Made by a program: the position numbers and the translations under genes. A stretch of DNA of 47,371 bases from Saccharofermentans sp. (GTDB lineage: Bacteria; Bacillota; Clostridia; Saccharofermentanales; Saccharofermentanaceae), in NCBI GenBank assembly GCA_016292145.1, contig JAEFBA010000010.1, positions 1 through 47,371 on the forward strand, written 5' to 3'. The notes under the pieces were generated by a model. It ran no database searches, had not been told where the DNA came from, and was given only the letters and a program-made list of their open reading frames with translations. Below are positions 17,070 through 25,774 of this stretch, one piece after another. Each line of letters starts with the position of its first letter. The first letter of the stretch is position 1.

Positions 17070-18431
17070 TTATTTATACGGGAAACCCGATTTGATCTTC
17101 CCGTTATAAACATCTACATACTTCTGAACCGACTTGGTCGATCTTTCCGGATACTTGGACTTCTCGAAAGTATGGTCAGAAGGAGCTGCATATATCTCCT
17201 TATCTGTCATCATAAAGGTAAAGTATTTCTTGGAGGTTCCGTCAAAATACTTCTGGGCATCACAGTGGTACCATTCGCCGTTGAGCTTTACCAAAGCCCA
17301 GTAATGGTAATTAGGATGTGCCCTCGATACTTTTCTTACGACGCAGAGATTCTCGATACCTTCAACATCGAGCATGGCCTTGCATACTGCCCAGGTGCCG
17401 TAGCAGGAAGAATACTTCTTTGAGAAAGTATTGATGGCTGCAACAGCCCAGTTCTCGTACTGGGGAGTACGCAATACGAATCTGATGTTATTGTGTACCC
17501 AGTAGAAGATCTTCATTGCCTTAACGACATCGGTATCATTCTTTCCCAGGATCTTCTTGTTGATGTCCTTGGCCATGCTGTATGCCTTATCTTCGTAGGC
17601 ACGGATCTCAGCAGATGACAGACCGCCTCTGCCTGTGATTACGACATGAACCTGAACGGTTATCTCGGAAACGTTGCCGACATCATCTGTAGCTCTGTAA
17701 ACAAGATCGTAATCGCCGACCTGAGTGAGATCTACCTTTGAATCATCGATCTCCAGCTTAGGCTTAACAGCATAGTCGTCTGTAACAATAAGACTTTCTG
17801 CGTAATCAATGCCGTCACCTTTGCCGACTACCACGTCAAAATCGTGAGTTCCTAAGATCTTAGGAGCCTGAACATCCTTGATGACACGGAAAGGAACGTC
17901 AACAACAGAATAGTTTCCGTTGGAATCCGTAAGCCTTACGCCGATCATGAAGTCTCCGCCCTTAGTAAGATCGGGCTCACCCTTGTCATAAGAGAGTGAT
18001 ACGGATGTCAGATCAAAGATATCGTCGATAAGAAGTTCCGGATCAGGTGCCTTGCCGGCATACATCTTGAAAGGAACTGCCTTACCGGTAGGTGCCGTAC
18101 GGTCGACTACATTGAGAACCGAATGAACGACGTGACCGCCGCAGTCGATGGCAATGTCGTAGCTCTGCAAAAGACCGGTATCGATCTGGTCTACTGCAGT
18201 AATGAACTTTGTATTCGGCGGGATCTCAGTGAAGAAGCTGTCCAATGTGACCGGATGGCCATACTCGATGCTTACTTCCTGAAGAACTCTGTTATCAATA
18301 CTTTCAATGGTTTTTGTGTAGTAATAATAACAGCCTGCAACGCCCAACAAGGCTCCTGCGATCGGAGGAAGAATCCCCAATCCCAACAGCCTTGTGATAC
18401 TGAATTTCTTTTTCTTAGCCTGACGTGTCAT
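17070..18431 (-). CDS. Membrane-anchored transglutaminase-like protein TG4
   Basis: 453 residues. A basic N-terminus (K-K-K-K) and a helix (about 15-38) give an N-in anchor. The outside part has the beta domain, the Ig-like domain (V-T-D-D-Y...I-D-D-S-K-V-D, about 187-265) and the core with Cys343, His376 and Asp391. It has no Pro-rich tail and ends in a short basic segment. The ATG at 18431 lies 9 bases after the lipoprotein B stop and has no clear ribosome site, so it may depend on coupling. Sequence lies between the TG1-TG3 group and the TG5-TG6 group: it shares R-F-V-L-R-T with TG5. Confidence 0.84.
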   Translation of the reverse strand: MTRQAKKKKFSITRLLGLGILPPIAGALLGVAGCYYYYTKTIESIDNRVLQEVSIEYGHPVTLDSFFTEIPPNTKFITAVDQIDTGLLQSYDIAIDCGGHVVHSVLNVVDRTAPTGKAVPFKMYAGKAPDPELLIDDIFDLTSVSLSYDKGEPDLTKGGDFMIGVRLTDSNGNYSVVDVPFRVIKDVQAPKILGTHDFDVVVGKGDGIDYAESLIVTDDYAVKPKLEIDDSKVDLTQVGDYDLVYRATDDVGNVSEITVQVHVVITGRGGLSSAEIRAYEDKAYSMAKDINKKILGKNDTDVVKAMKIFYWVHNNIRFVLRTPQYENWAVAAINTFSKKYSSCYGTWAVCKAMLDVEGIENLCVVRKVSRAHPNYHYWALVKLNGEWYHCDAQKYFDGTSKKYFTFMMTDKEIYAAPSDHTFEKSKYPERSTKSVQKYVDVYNGKIKSGFPYK

Positions 18432-18440
18432 CTGCAATAA

Positions 18441-19028
18441 TTAATTGCCAAGATACTGGATCTGTGAAACAGCATCATTCTTGATCAGGAACTGGATAAC
18501 AGAACCGCCCTTCTCATAGATCAGAGCTGCATCTGTAGAATCCGTAGGCTCGCCGTAAGCAGTCTTTACCTGTTCAACAGTGCTGCCAACGCAGATTCCC
18601 TCAGGTGTGGATACTGTGTCATCGAAAATGGAAATACGTGTTACGAATTCCTTGTCACCATCAGGATATGTCTCGATCTGAAGAGCACCGCCCTTGAAGT
18701 TGTACTCCATACCGAATCCCTGATATGCGCAGGACTGAACTTCTCTTGCCTCATAATCTGTACCCTCTGTAAACTTAGAGAGATCGATAACTGCATCGAT
18801 TACAAAATCAACGCCCTGGTATGAGAACTTGTAGTTTGTGCTTGCTGCGTTCGGATCAACGTGGCCTTCGCTCTCCTTAGAGCCGCCTGTAAAACCGTCA
18901 TTCTGGCTCTGTGTAGCGATAACGTTGATATCAGAAGATACCGGATCAGGCTGGTTGTTACAAGCACAAAGTGCGGCACCTGCTATGCTAAGGCTCATGA
19001 TAAGAGCTGCTGCTTTTACTGATTTCAT
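18441..19028 (-). CDS. Small lipoprotein B of the transglutaminase cluster
   Basis: 195 residues. Signal peptide with lipobox A-L-C-A-C (Cys about 22), a Ser/Asn/Gly linker, then a globular domain paralogous to lipoprotein A (11853-12428). ATG at 19028 is chosen because GGGAGG lies 10 bases before it; the earlier in-frame ATG overlaps that ribosome site. It has a promoter candidate upstream and is followed at 9 bases by TG4, so it probably heads a transcript lipoprotein B-TG4-TG3-(TG2-TG1-lipoprotein A). Function unknown. Confidence 0.8.
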   Translation of the reverse strand: MKSVKAAALIMSLSIAGAALCACNNQPDPVSSDINVIATQSQNDGFTGGSKESEGHVDPNAASTNYKFSYQGVDFVIDAVIDLSKFTEGTDYEAREVQSCAYQGFGMEYNFKGGALQIETYPDGDKEFVTRISIFDDTVSTPEGICVGSTVEQVKTAYGEPTDSTDAALIYEKGGSVIQFLIKNDAVSQIQYLGN

Positions 19029-19073
19029 GTCAAAAAATCCTCCCATATTTGGTTCTTTATAAACACTCCACTA

Positions 19074-19101
19074 ATAATACACTATGGAAATTACATTCAA
19101 A
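19074..19101 (-). promoter_or_regulatory. Possible promoter of lipoprotein B-TG4-TG3
   Basis: TTTGAA at 19101-19096, 16-base spacer, TATTAT at 19079-19074, about 45 bases before the start codon. The 138-base gap is the largest in the cluster. Confidence 0.45.
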
Positions 19102-19166
19102 TGCCAAAAATAAGGGAAAACCGTGGGATTTTTTACGTTAATATGTCCAATTGTAAAGATTCCTTG

Positions 19167-20261
19167 TTAATCCTCGATCGCATTGGCTCCGTAACTCATA
19201 AGTTCGCCGTATTCCTTGAGTTCTCTTAACTGGTCGTCCCTCATGAAGTTATAGAATTCGATATCCTTCTCATAATCCTTGGCAACGGCAGGAACGGTCC
19301 TATAATCGGTCAGCTCGTAATGCTCTTTCAGATATTTGCCAAAGAATACACTGAGTTTCTCCGCGCCGTAGATGTTCAGATGAATACCTTCGTCATAGGT
19401 ATCATGGGTCAGATCAATACCCATCTCTTTTGCATATTTATTGAAATTGAGATATGTGAGCCCGTACTCGGATGCATACTTCTCGATATTCTCGTCCCAC
19501 TGTTCGTGCCACCCGTATTCGAGCGGAGCACGCACGAGGATAAGCTCAATGCCCTTCTCGGCACAGAGCTGTCTGATCTGGTCGAGATAATACATTGAAG
19601 TCTGATCGAATTCATAACTGATCCTGCCGGGCGTTCTCCATATTGTATTCACGCCTCTTATGTCACAGCGCATATAGTAGCCGTTGTGGGAGATCTTATC
19701 TTTCGAGAATAAATGACGGATATCCGTCATTGTAAGCTGGTTCCATCTGTCATGATATCTCAGGATTGGGAAAACATAAGATGCAAAAGTCTCTTCTTCT
19801 GTCATGGAAACATTGATGGCATCGACCTTATCCTTGGACCACTTCATGCCGTCTAAGGTCATTCTGTTATAGACTTCCTGGCGCTTCGGATACTCATTCT
19901 GCATGTTATGGATAGACAGAACAACGATCTTCGGAGTCTCGATCCTCAATGAATCCCTGAGAAGATAATAGGACTGCCACATGTACTGCTCACCGGAACC
20001 TCTGATATAAGCAGAGATACCGTAATCTTCGTACATCTTGATTGGCGAGAAGTTCTCATATGCGTCGCAGTCGCCGAAGATGAGAATGTCATGAGGAACC
20101 TTCTCCTTATAGTATTCCTCTGTAAAAGAGCCCTCGATAACACCAACCTGGTATTTTTTCACAAGGAGTCTCTGGGCAAACCAAAGGATTCCAAAAGACA
20201 GCGCCAGCAGAACCAGCGCCGTGATTATCTTTTTAATTTTTCCGGATTCTTTCTTAGCCAT
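19167..20261 (-). CDS. SGNH-hydrolase-like membrane protein with Cys in the nucleophile position
   Basis: 364 residues with an N-terminal membrane helix (about 10-29) and an outside domain. Block I reads F-G-D-C-D-A-Y-E-N-F-S-P, where SGNH enzymes have G-[DS]-S; here the third position is Cys65. Block V reads Y-D-E-G-I-H-L-N-x-x-G-A-E-K (Asp290, His294). The shape recalls DltD and acyl-handling SGNH proteins of envelope polymers. Whether Cys acts as the nucleophile or marks a non-catalytic protein is open. It overlaps the glycosyltransferase gene upstream by one base (TAATG), so the two are coupled. Confidence 0.75.
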   Translation of the reverse strand: MAKKESGKIKKIITALVLLALSFGILWFAQRLLVKKYQVGVIEGSFTEEYYKEKVPHDILIFGDCDAYENFSPIKMYEDYGISAYIRGSGEQYMWQSYYLLRDSLRIETPKIVVLSIHNMQNEYPKRQEVYNRMTLDGMKWSKDKVDAINVSMTEEETFASYVFPILRYHDRWNQLTMTDIRHLFSKDKISHNGYYMRCDIRGVNTIWRTPGRISYEFDQTSMYYLDQIRQLCAEKGIELILVRAPLEYGWHEQWDENIEKYASEYGLTYLNFNKYAKEMGIDLTHDTYDEGIHLNIYGAEKLSVFFGKYLKEHYELTDYRTVPAVAKDYEKDIEFYNFMRDDQLRELKEYGELMSYGANAIED

Positions 20262-20965
20262 TACATTGCCTTCTTAAGGCGGCGGAAGTCACCTAAAGCC
20301 TTCCAGCCGATCTTAACGATCTTCTTGATGTTAATAGAGTTCGTACCGCCCTGACGGGGTCTGAAAGTAACTTCGCGGAAAGTATGCTCCTCACCATAGT
20401 GAACAAAATAAGTCGTCATCATGATGTTCGGGAGGTTGTAATCCTTGTCGAGCTTGGGAAGATACTTGGCTACTGTTTTCGCGTCCATGAGACGGAAAGG
20501 AGCGTTTGCATCCGGTACCTTTACCTTGAAATAGAGCTTTAAGAGGAAGCATACGACCTTCTCGACGAAGGCTCTGTCCTTACCGTCTCCTCTTACGACT
20601 CTGTGGCCGAAGATTCCCTTATAGCCATGGCGCATCTGCCAGAAAGCATCAAATTCAGAAGGCAGTGTCTGTCCATCTGAGTCAGTCTGGAAAATAAAAT
20701 CAGCGCCCTGCTTGATCGAATAATCGTAAAGAGCAATGACCTTGGGGCCGTGCTGCTTGCCGGTATCGGACAGGATAACGAGCTGGGGATGATCCTTCTG
20801 GAAGTTCTCAAGAAGTTCATGTGTGCGGTCCTGGCTTCCGCTGTCAGCGATAACGAGCCTGGATGCCGGATCCTTACCCTCAAGTATTGGATACCATGAT
20901 GTAACTACGTCGAGAATATTGTCCTCTTCGTTATATGCGGGCATTACTACATACAAAATATCCAT
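20261..20965 (-). CDS. Family 2 glycosyltransferase, soluble
   Basis: 234 residues. GT-A fold: V-V-M-P-A-Y-N-E-E-D-N at the start, A-D-S-G-S-Q-D-R-T, and the metal-binding Q-T-D-S-D-G-Q segment near 115. The end (F-R-P-R-Q-G-G-T-N-S-I-N) is the acceptor-side motif seen in polyprenyl-phosphate-using members. No membrane helix. It begins 3 bases after the next glycosyltransferase gene and overlaps the SGNH-like gene. Sugar donor and acceptor are unknown; the context suggests an envelope glycan. Confidence 0.85.
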   Translation of the reverse strand: MDILYVVMPAYNEEDNILDVVTSWYPILEGKDPASRLVIADSGSQDRTHELLENFQKDHPQLVILSDTGKQHGPKVIALYDYSIKQGADFIFQTDSDGQTLPSEFDAFWQMRHGYKGIFGHRVVRGDGKDRAFVEKVVCFLLKLYFKVKVPDANAPFRLMDAKTVAKYLPKLDKDYNLPNIMMTTYFVHYGEEHTFREVTFRPRQGGTNSINIKKIVKIGWKALGDFRRLKKAM

Positions 20966-20968
20966 GGT

Positions 20969-21925
20969 TTACTCCTCCGTTAAATTCTTTCTCTCTGCAA
21001 CAAAGTAGCGCGGGCGCTTCTTCGTCTCAAGATAGATCCTGCCGATATATTCTCCGATAACGCCAAGGCTTATCATCTGTATTCCCGATACGAAGCAGAG
21101 GATACATGTGGTGGAAGCCCAGCCGTCAACGTAATAGCCTGAGATGACCGATACCAGAACATATATGATACCGATAAAGCTCAAAAGAGCAACGATAATG
21201 CCTAAAACAGTGATAAGTCTTAAGGGCCTTATGGAAAATGACGTAACGCCGTCTATGGCAAGAGACATCATCTTGGACAGAGGATAGTGTGTGGTTCCTG
21301 CTTCGCGCTCGGCTCTGGAATAATAAACAACGGACTGCTTAAATCCGAGCTGGGGAATGATGCCTCTTAAGAAGAGATTTACTTCTCCGTAACCTTCAAG
21401 AGCATTAAGGACCCTGGAACTCATGAGTCTGTAATCCGCATGATCCGGAATGATGTCCACGCCCATGCCGCGGAGGAACTTATAGTAAGACTGTGCAGTC
21501 GTTCTCTTGAACCAGGAGTCGGTGGATCTGTCATTTCTTACGCCGAAGACGATCTCATTTCCCTTGGCATATTCATCGACCATCTGAGTGATCGCATTGA
21601 TGTCGTCCTGACCGTCGCAGTCCATCGAGATGGTGATGTCAGCATACTTCTTCGCTTCCATGAGACCTGCGATCAATGCATTCTGGTGGCCTCTGTTGTG
21701 TGCCAGAGAGATTGCCGCATATTTCTTGTCTTCTTCACAAAGTGACGTAAGGATATCCCATGTCGTATCCTTACTGCCGTCATTTACGAACATAACACGG
21801 CTTTCATCACTGATCTTGCCGGCTTCTATGAGTTCTTCAAGTTTGGCCTTGAATTTGCCGCTCGTAAGAGGAAGTACCTGCTCCTCGTTATAGCACGGAA
21901 TCACTAAATACAGTATCGGCGTCAT
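20969..21925 (-). CDS. GtrB/DPM-like polyprenyl-phosphate glycosyltransferase
   Basis: 318 residues. GT-A domain with V-I-P-C-Y-N-E-E, F-V-N-D-G-S-K-D-T, and S-M-D-C-D-G-Q-D-D, then two C-terminal membrane helices (about 228-256 and 265-293) and an R-P-R-Y-F-V tail, the layout of GtrB/YkcC proteins. They move a sugar onto undecaprenyl phosphate for later use outside the membrane. ATG at 21925 with GGAG 6 bases upstream is preferred to the ATG at 21937. No flippase or GT-C partner follows in this operon. Confidence 0.88.
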   Translation of the reverse strand: MTPILYLVIPCYNEEQVLPLTSGKFKAKLEELIEAGKISDESRVMFVNDGSKDTTWDILTSLCEEDKKYAAISLAHNRGHQNALIAGLMEAKKYADITISMDCDGQDDINAITQMVDEYAKGNEIVFGVRNDRSTDSWFKRTTAQSYYKFLRGMGVDIIPDHADYRLMSSRVLNALEGYGEVNLFLRGIIPQLGFKQSVVYYSRAEREAGTTHYPLSKMMSLAIDGVTSFSIRPLRLITVLGIIVALLSFIGIIYVLVSVISGYYVDGWASTTCILCFVSGIQMISLGVIGEYIGRIYLETKKRPRYFVAERKNLTEE

Positions 21926-21969
21926 CCTAAACTCCATATTTCTTATTCTTTGAAGAATTATAGCATAAA

Positions 21970-23658
21970 TCAGTCCGCTACAATCTTGTGGTTCTTATAA
22001 TCGATCTTCTTCTGTACAGATTCGGTCGCACTTTCAGGGAATGCCTTCTGTTTGAACTGGAATCCGTTCCATCCGCCCTGCCAGAAGTTCAGGAGTTCTT
22101 TGGTCGTATACATGAAGAAATAGCTGTCGTAGTCCTTCCTCCATGTCGAATCGCAGTGATACCACTGGCCGTTAAGGTAAACGTAATTCCAGTAGTGGGT
22201 TGCTGTCTGGAACGGATAACGCTCGATTATCATGTTCTTGATGCCGGCCACATCCAGCAGGGCCTTTACCGCATATACGGTCGAATAGCAGTTGCCGATC
22301 CTCTTCGTATAGGCATTATATGCAGCTTCAGTCCACGAACTGCTCTGGGTCCTTAGGACAAATCTGATGTTATATCTGCACCACCAGACGATCTGGAGGG
22401 CAATCTCTTCTTCGGTCATTCCGGGTTCGGTTATCTCATCTAAGATCTTTTTTGCTTCCGCATAGACCACGTCAGGTTCGACGTACCCTTTTGGTTTATT
22501 TAAGACCTTGAGCTTTACCGTGACCGACGTCTCATTGCCTGAGAAATCCCTGGCAGTATACGTAACTTCATATTTGCCCGGCGTCCTCAGATCCACTTTC
22601 GAGGTGTCCACATCAATGATGGGAGCGGAATCATAATCATCTGTTACTACAAGATCTTTCTTGTAAGCTATCGTCTCACCTACATAGACCTGAAGGTCCT
22701 GATAGCCCTTGATCACCGGAGGTGTCGAATCCAATGTAACGTCGAAAGGTACGCCCACATAATTCTGATTGCCCGAAGCGTCGGTAAGAATGACGTAAGT
22801 GTTATACCTTCCGCCCCTGGACATATCAGGCACTTCATACCAGGCTGCGGTGACATCAGTCACATCCTGAATATTCGTAACACAGCTTAATGCATCAGGC
22901 ATTTCCTGTCCTGCAAAGATCTTCTGCGGAACGCCCTCGCCTGTCGGAGCGACCGTATCCACGATATTGAGAATGCACGGGAAATGCTTTCCGTACATAG
23001 TTATCGTAAATCTTATGGTCTGCGGGAGACTGATATTGACTTCATCAAAGTTGAGATTGCATGAGACGAACTTCGGAAGAGCCGGCTCGCCCTTAAGGTA
23101 CATGCCGAGCTCCGGCTTTGCAGAACCCGCTTCGATCGTCTTCTCCTGATCAACAAGGGCATATTCCTTTTCGAGGAATCTGCTGATTCCGAAATAACCC
23201 AAGACTCCCAGAAGGATCACAGCCGCAGCGATCAGAAGAGGAACAAGGTTAAGTTTCTTCGTTTCAGTCTTGGAGGTTCTTCTCTCCGGCTTTTGAACCT
23301 TATTCTGAACCGGCCGTTGGGAAGTTCTCTGAGAGGGTGCTTGAACCGGTCTCTTAACGGATCCTTGAACAGGTCTCTGAGACTGTCTCTGTGCAGGCCT
23401 CTGAGTCTGTCCTCCGGCAGGTCTCTGTACTGCCCTCTGAACGGACTTTGGGCCCTGATTCCTGAGAGCGGGATCAGTAGTTCTCTGAACACGGTTTTGA
23501 ACCGGTCTTGGTACCGGCTGGCTTTTTATCTGAGGTTTTGAGACATTTGAGGGAGCATTTGTCAAATTGCTGACCGGGCTGACGGAGCGCCTTGCCGCGG
23601 AATGATCGATATCCCGCTTTACTGGCTTCTGATTATTGCCGTCACCTGTCTTCTTCAT
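21970..23658 (-). CDS. Membrane-anchored transglutaminase-like protein TG5 with Gln/Pro/Arg cytoplasmic tail
   Basis: 562 residues. Residues 1-135 are a basic, disordered-looking region with many Q-R-P-V-Q and Q-R-P-A-Q units; the helix at about 137-158 puts it inside the cell. Outside are the beta domain, the Ig-like domain (V-T-D-D-Y-D...V-D-T-S-K-V-D...G-K-Y-E-V-T-Y, about 310-387) and the core with Cys457, His488 and Asp503. It starts 4 bases after TG6 and is clearly its paralogue. The last part (F-F-M-Y-T-T-K-E-L-x-N-F-W) is shared only with TG6. Confidence 0.86.
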   Translation of the reverse strand: MKKTGDGNNQKPVKRDIDHSAARRSVSPVSNLTNAPSNVSKPQIKSQPVPRPVQNRVQRTTDPALRNQGPKSVQRAVQRPAGGQTQRPAQRQSQRPVQGSVKRPVQAPSQRTSQRPVQNKVQKPERRTSKTETKKLNLVPLLIAAAVILLGVLGYFGISRFLEKEYALVDQEKTIEAGSAKPELGMYLKGEPALPKFVSCNLNFDEVNISLPQTIRFTITMYGKHFPCILNIVDTVAPTGEGVPQKIFAGQEMPDALSCVTNIQDVTDVTAAWYEVPDMSRGGRYNTYVILTDASGNQNYVGVPFDVTLDSTPPVIKGYQDLQVYVGETIAYKKDLVVTDDYDSAPIIDVDTSKVDLRTPGKYEVTYTARDFSGNETSVTVKLKVLNKPKGYVEPDVVYAEAKKILDEITEPGMTEEEIALQIVWWCRYNIRFVLRTQSSSWTEAAYNAYTKRIGNCYSTVYAVKALLDVAGIKNMIIERYPFQTATHYWNYVYLNGQWYHCDSTWRKDYDSYFFMYTTKELLNFWQGGWNGFQFKQKAFPESATESVQKKIDYKNHKIVAD

Positions 23659-23662
23659 ACCG

Positions 23663-25762
23663 CTATTTCAGTTTGTGAGCCCCGTAATTGATCTTGTTTT
23701 GTACCGACTTCGTAGCCGACTTAGGGTACTTCTCCTCTTTAAAATTATACCCATTCCAGCCGTTATGCCAAAAGTTTTTCAATTCCTTGGTCGTATACAT
23801 GAAGAAGTAGCTGTTGTACTTCTTTCTGGGCGTAGAATCGCAGTGATACCACTCACCGTCAATATTGATGTAATTCCAATAGTGACCGTGGTAAATAAAC
23901 GGCTCTCTCGTGATGATCATGTTCTCGATTCCTGCGGCATCGAAAAGAGCCTTCGCAGTCATAGCGAAGTTATAGCAGTTGCCCTGTCGCTTAACGAGTC
24001 CGTCATAAGCAGCTCTCGTCCATGACGAGTTGTCGGCCTTGGCAACGTAGTTGATGTTGTATCTTACCCACCATGTGATCTGGAGGGCCTTCTCCATGTC
24101 GCTCATGCCCGACTTTGTGATCTTGTTCAAGACCTTTTTAGCTTCTGCTGCAACCGTCGAAGGATCGACATATGTCTTCGGCTTTTTCGTGAGCGTGAGC
24201 TTAATGGTAACTTCGGTCGTGTTGCCGGTGAAGTCCTTTGCCCTGTAGATGACATCATAAGTGCCGGCCTCTTTTAAGTTGACTCCGCTTGTATCGATGT
24301 CAAGGGTCGGATTGGGATCGAGGTCATCTGTAACCGTTACGTCAGTTCTGTATCTTATCGAGTCACCGACAAATGCTTCGATATTCTTTGTGCCTTCGAT
24401 AACAGGTGCAACAGAGTCCTTTGTTACCTGGAAAGGAACATCTACTATGGTCTCGTTGCCGGATGAATCAGTAACGGATGCTTTTGCGATAATGTTGCCG
24501 CCGCCGGAAATGTCAGGAACTTCCTTCCACTTTACCGTTACGTCGTTAAGATCATAGACGTTCTTAACGCATTCTTCGACAGGCGGAATAGCATCAATAG
24601 AGAACATCTCGTGAGGTACGGCTTCTGCCGTAGGAGGTGTCGTATCAACGATCTCAAGAACGCACGGGAAATTGACGCCGTACATCCTGATAGTAAATCT
24701 GATCGTCTGTGGGAGAACGTAATTTACCGTGGAAAAATCAAGATTGCAGGATACATATTCAGGGAACCTCGCATTGCCTGTAAGGAACATCGAGAGGTCT
24801 GCTGAAGATCCTGCTTCGATCGTATTCTGAGTAACGATGAGATCCGTATCCTCGTTAAATACCGTAATGGCCCATACTGCCGCACCGGCAATCAGGATCT
24901 CGAGCAAAAGCACAATGAGATAAGGCAGATACCTGTGTTTTCTCTGCTTGCGCTCACGTGATCTGCGGTGCTTTTTCTCAACAACTTCCTCTTCTTCATC
25001 GTCGTCAAATTCCTCAAATTCGGAATCTGCTTCAACAATGCCGTCTTCCTGAAGTTCGTCATACTGTTCCTCTTCCATCAAGGATTCGAGTTCTCTTCTT
25101 CCTTCACCCGGATTAGAAACATGACGGGGCATGGCAATGGTCTGGGGAACAGAACGCACTACCGGCATATTGGCATTCGGAGACTGGGCCGGACGATGCG
25201 GCACAGGCATCCTTGTATTAAGCTGCTGTGTCGATGTATGAAGAACAGGCATTGCCTGGTTCACGGGTCTCGGCTGCTGAGGGATCTGCAGACGCTGGGG
25301 CACGGGCTGCATGACAGGCTGTGCATAGGGCTGCGCATCGCGGCGTAAGACTGCCTGATTCTGAGAAGAAGGCACCGGCTGTCTTGCGTTAACGGGCTGA
25401 GCCGGACGCTGATATGCGGGCTGCGCCTGCCTCTGAGGCATTGCCTGAACCGGACGCTGCTGGGGCATCTGCTGTCTGACATTCACAGGCTGCGGGGCCT
25501 GGCGCTGCATGGGCTGGGGCTGTCTTTGCATAGGCGGAACCTGCCTCTGGGGCATTGCCTGTGCCGGACGCTGATATGTGGGTCTTGTTACATTTGCAGG
25601 CCTGGGCATGCGCTGAGGCATAGCCTGATTCCTTGCGAGGCGTGCCTGATCCTGCCTCTGCTGAGCCTGGCGTTCAAGGGCAGCCTGATGCTCTACAGCC
25701 TTAACGACTGCAGAATCAGCTGATCTGACATTCGGATGTCTTTGTCCCCTGTTATCTGGCAT
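23663..25762 (-). CDS. Membrane-anchored transglutaminase-like protein TG6 with long Gln/Pro/Arg cytoplasmic tail
   Basis: 699 residues, the longest of the six. Residues 1-215 are Gln/Pro/Arg/Met-rich repeats (A-M-P-Q-R-Q, Y-Q-R-P-A-Q), 220-262 are acidic, 263-277 basic, and the helix is at about 278-300. The outside part has a beta domain, an Ig-like domain (V-T-D-D-L-D...I-D-T-S-G-V-N, about 451-525) and the core with Cys596, His627 and Asp642. GAGGG precedes the ATG. The gene starts 12 bases after purF, so its expression may be tied to purine synthesis. Confidence 0.86.
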   Translation of the reverse strand: MPDNRGQRHPNVRSADSAVVKAVEHQAALERQAQQRQDQARLARNQAMPQRMPRPANVTRPTYQRPAQAMPQRQVPPMQRQPQPMQRQAPQPVNVRQQMPQQRPVQAMPQRQAQPAYQRPAQPVNARQPVPSSQNQAVLRRDAQPYAQPVMQPVPQRLQIPQQPRPVNQAMPVLHTSTQQLNTRMPVPHRPAQSPNANMPVVRSVPQTIAMPRHVSNPGEGRRELESLMEEEQYDELQEDGIVEADSEFEEFDDDEEEEVVEKKHRRSRERKQRKHRYLPYLIVLLLEILIAGAAVWAITVFNEDTDLIVTQNTIEAGSSADLSMFLTGNARFPEYVSCNLDFSTVNYVLPQTIRFTIRMYGVNFPCVLEIVDTTPPTAEAVPHEMFSIDAIPPVEECVKNVYDLNDVTVKWKEVPDISGGGNIIAKASVTDSSGNETIVDVPFQVTKDSVAPVIEGTKNIEAFVGDSIRYRTDVTVTDDLDPNPTLDIDTSGVNLKEAGTYDVIYRAKDFTGNTTEVTIKLTLTKKPKTYVDPSTVAAEAKKVLNKITKSGMSDMEKALQITWWVRYNINYVAKADNSSWTRAAYDGLVKRQGNCYNFAMTAKALFDAAGIENMIITREPFIYHGHYWNYINIDGEWYHCDSTPRKKYNSYFFMYTTKELKNFWHNGWNGYNFKEEKYPKSATKSVQNKINYGAHKLK

Positions 25763-25774
25763 GTAAAAGCCCTC

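Noticed and set aside
19104..19140. Terminator between the SGNH-like gene and lipoprotein B
   Set aside because: The arms around AAGGGAAAACC and TGGGATTTTTT do not pair well enough for a stem.
23232..23541. Open frames on both strands over the Q-R-P-V-Q repeats of TG5
   Set aside because: They arise from low-complexity codon repeats in the true frame of TG5.
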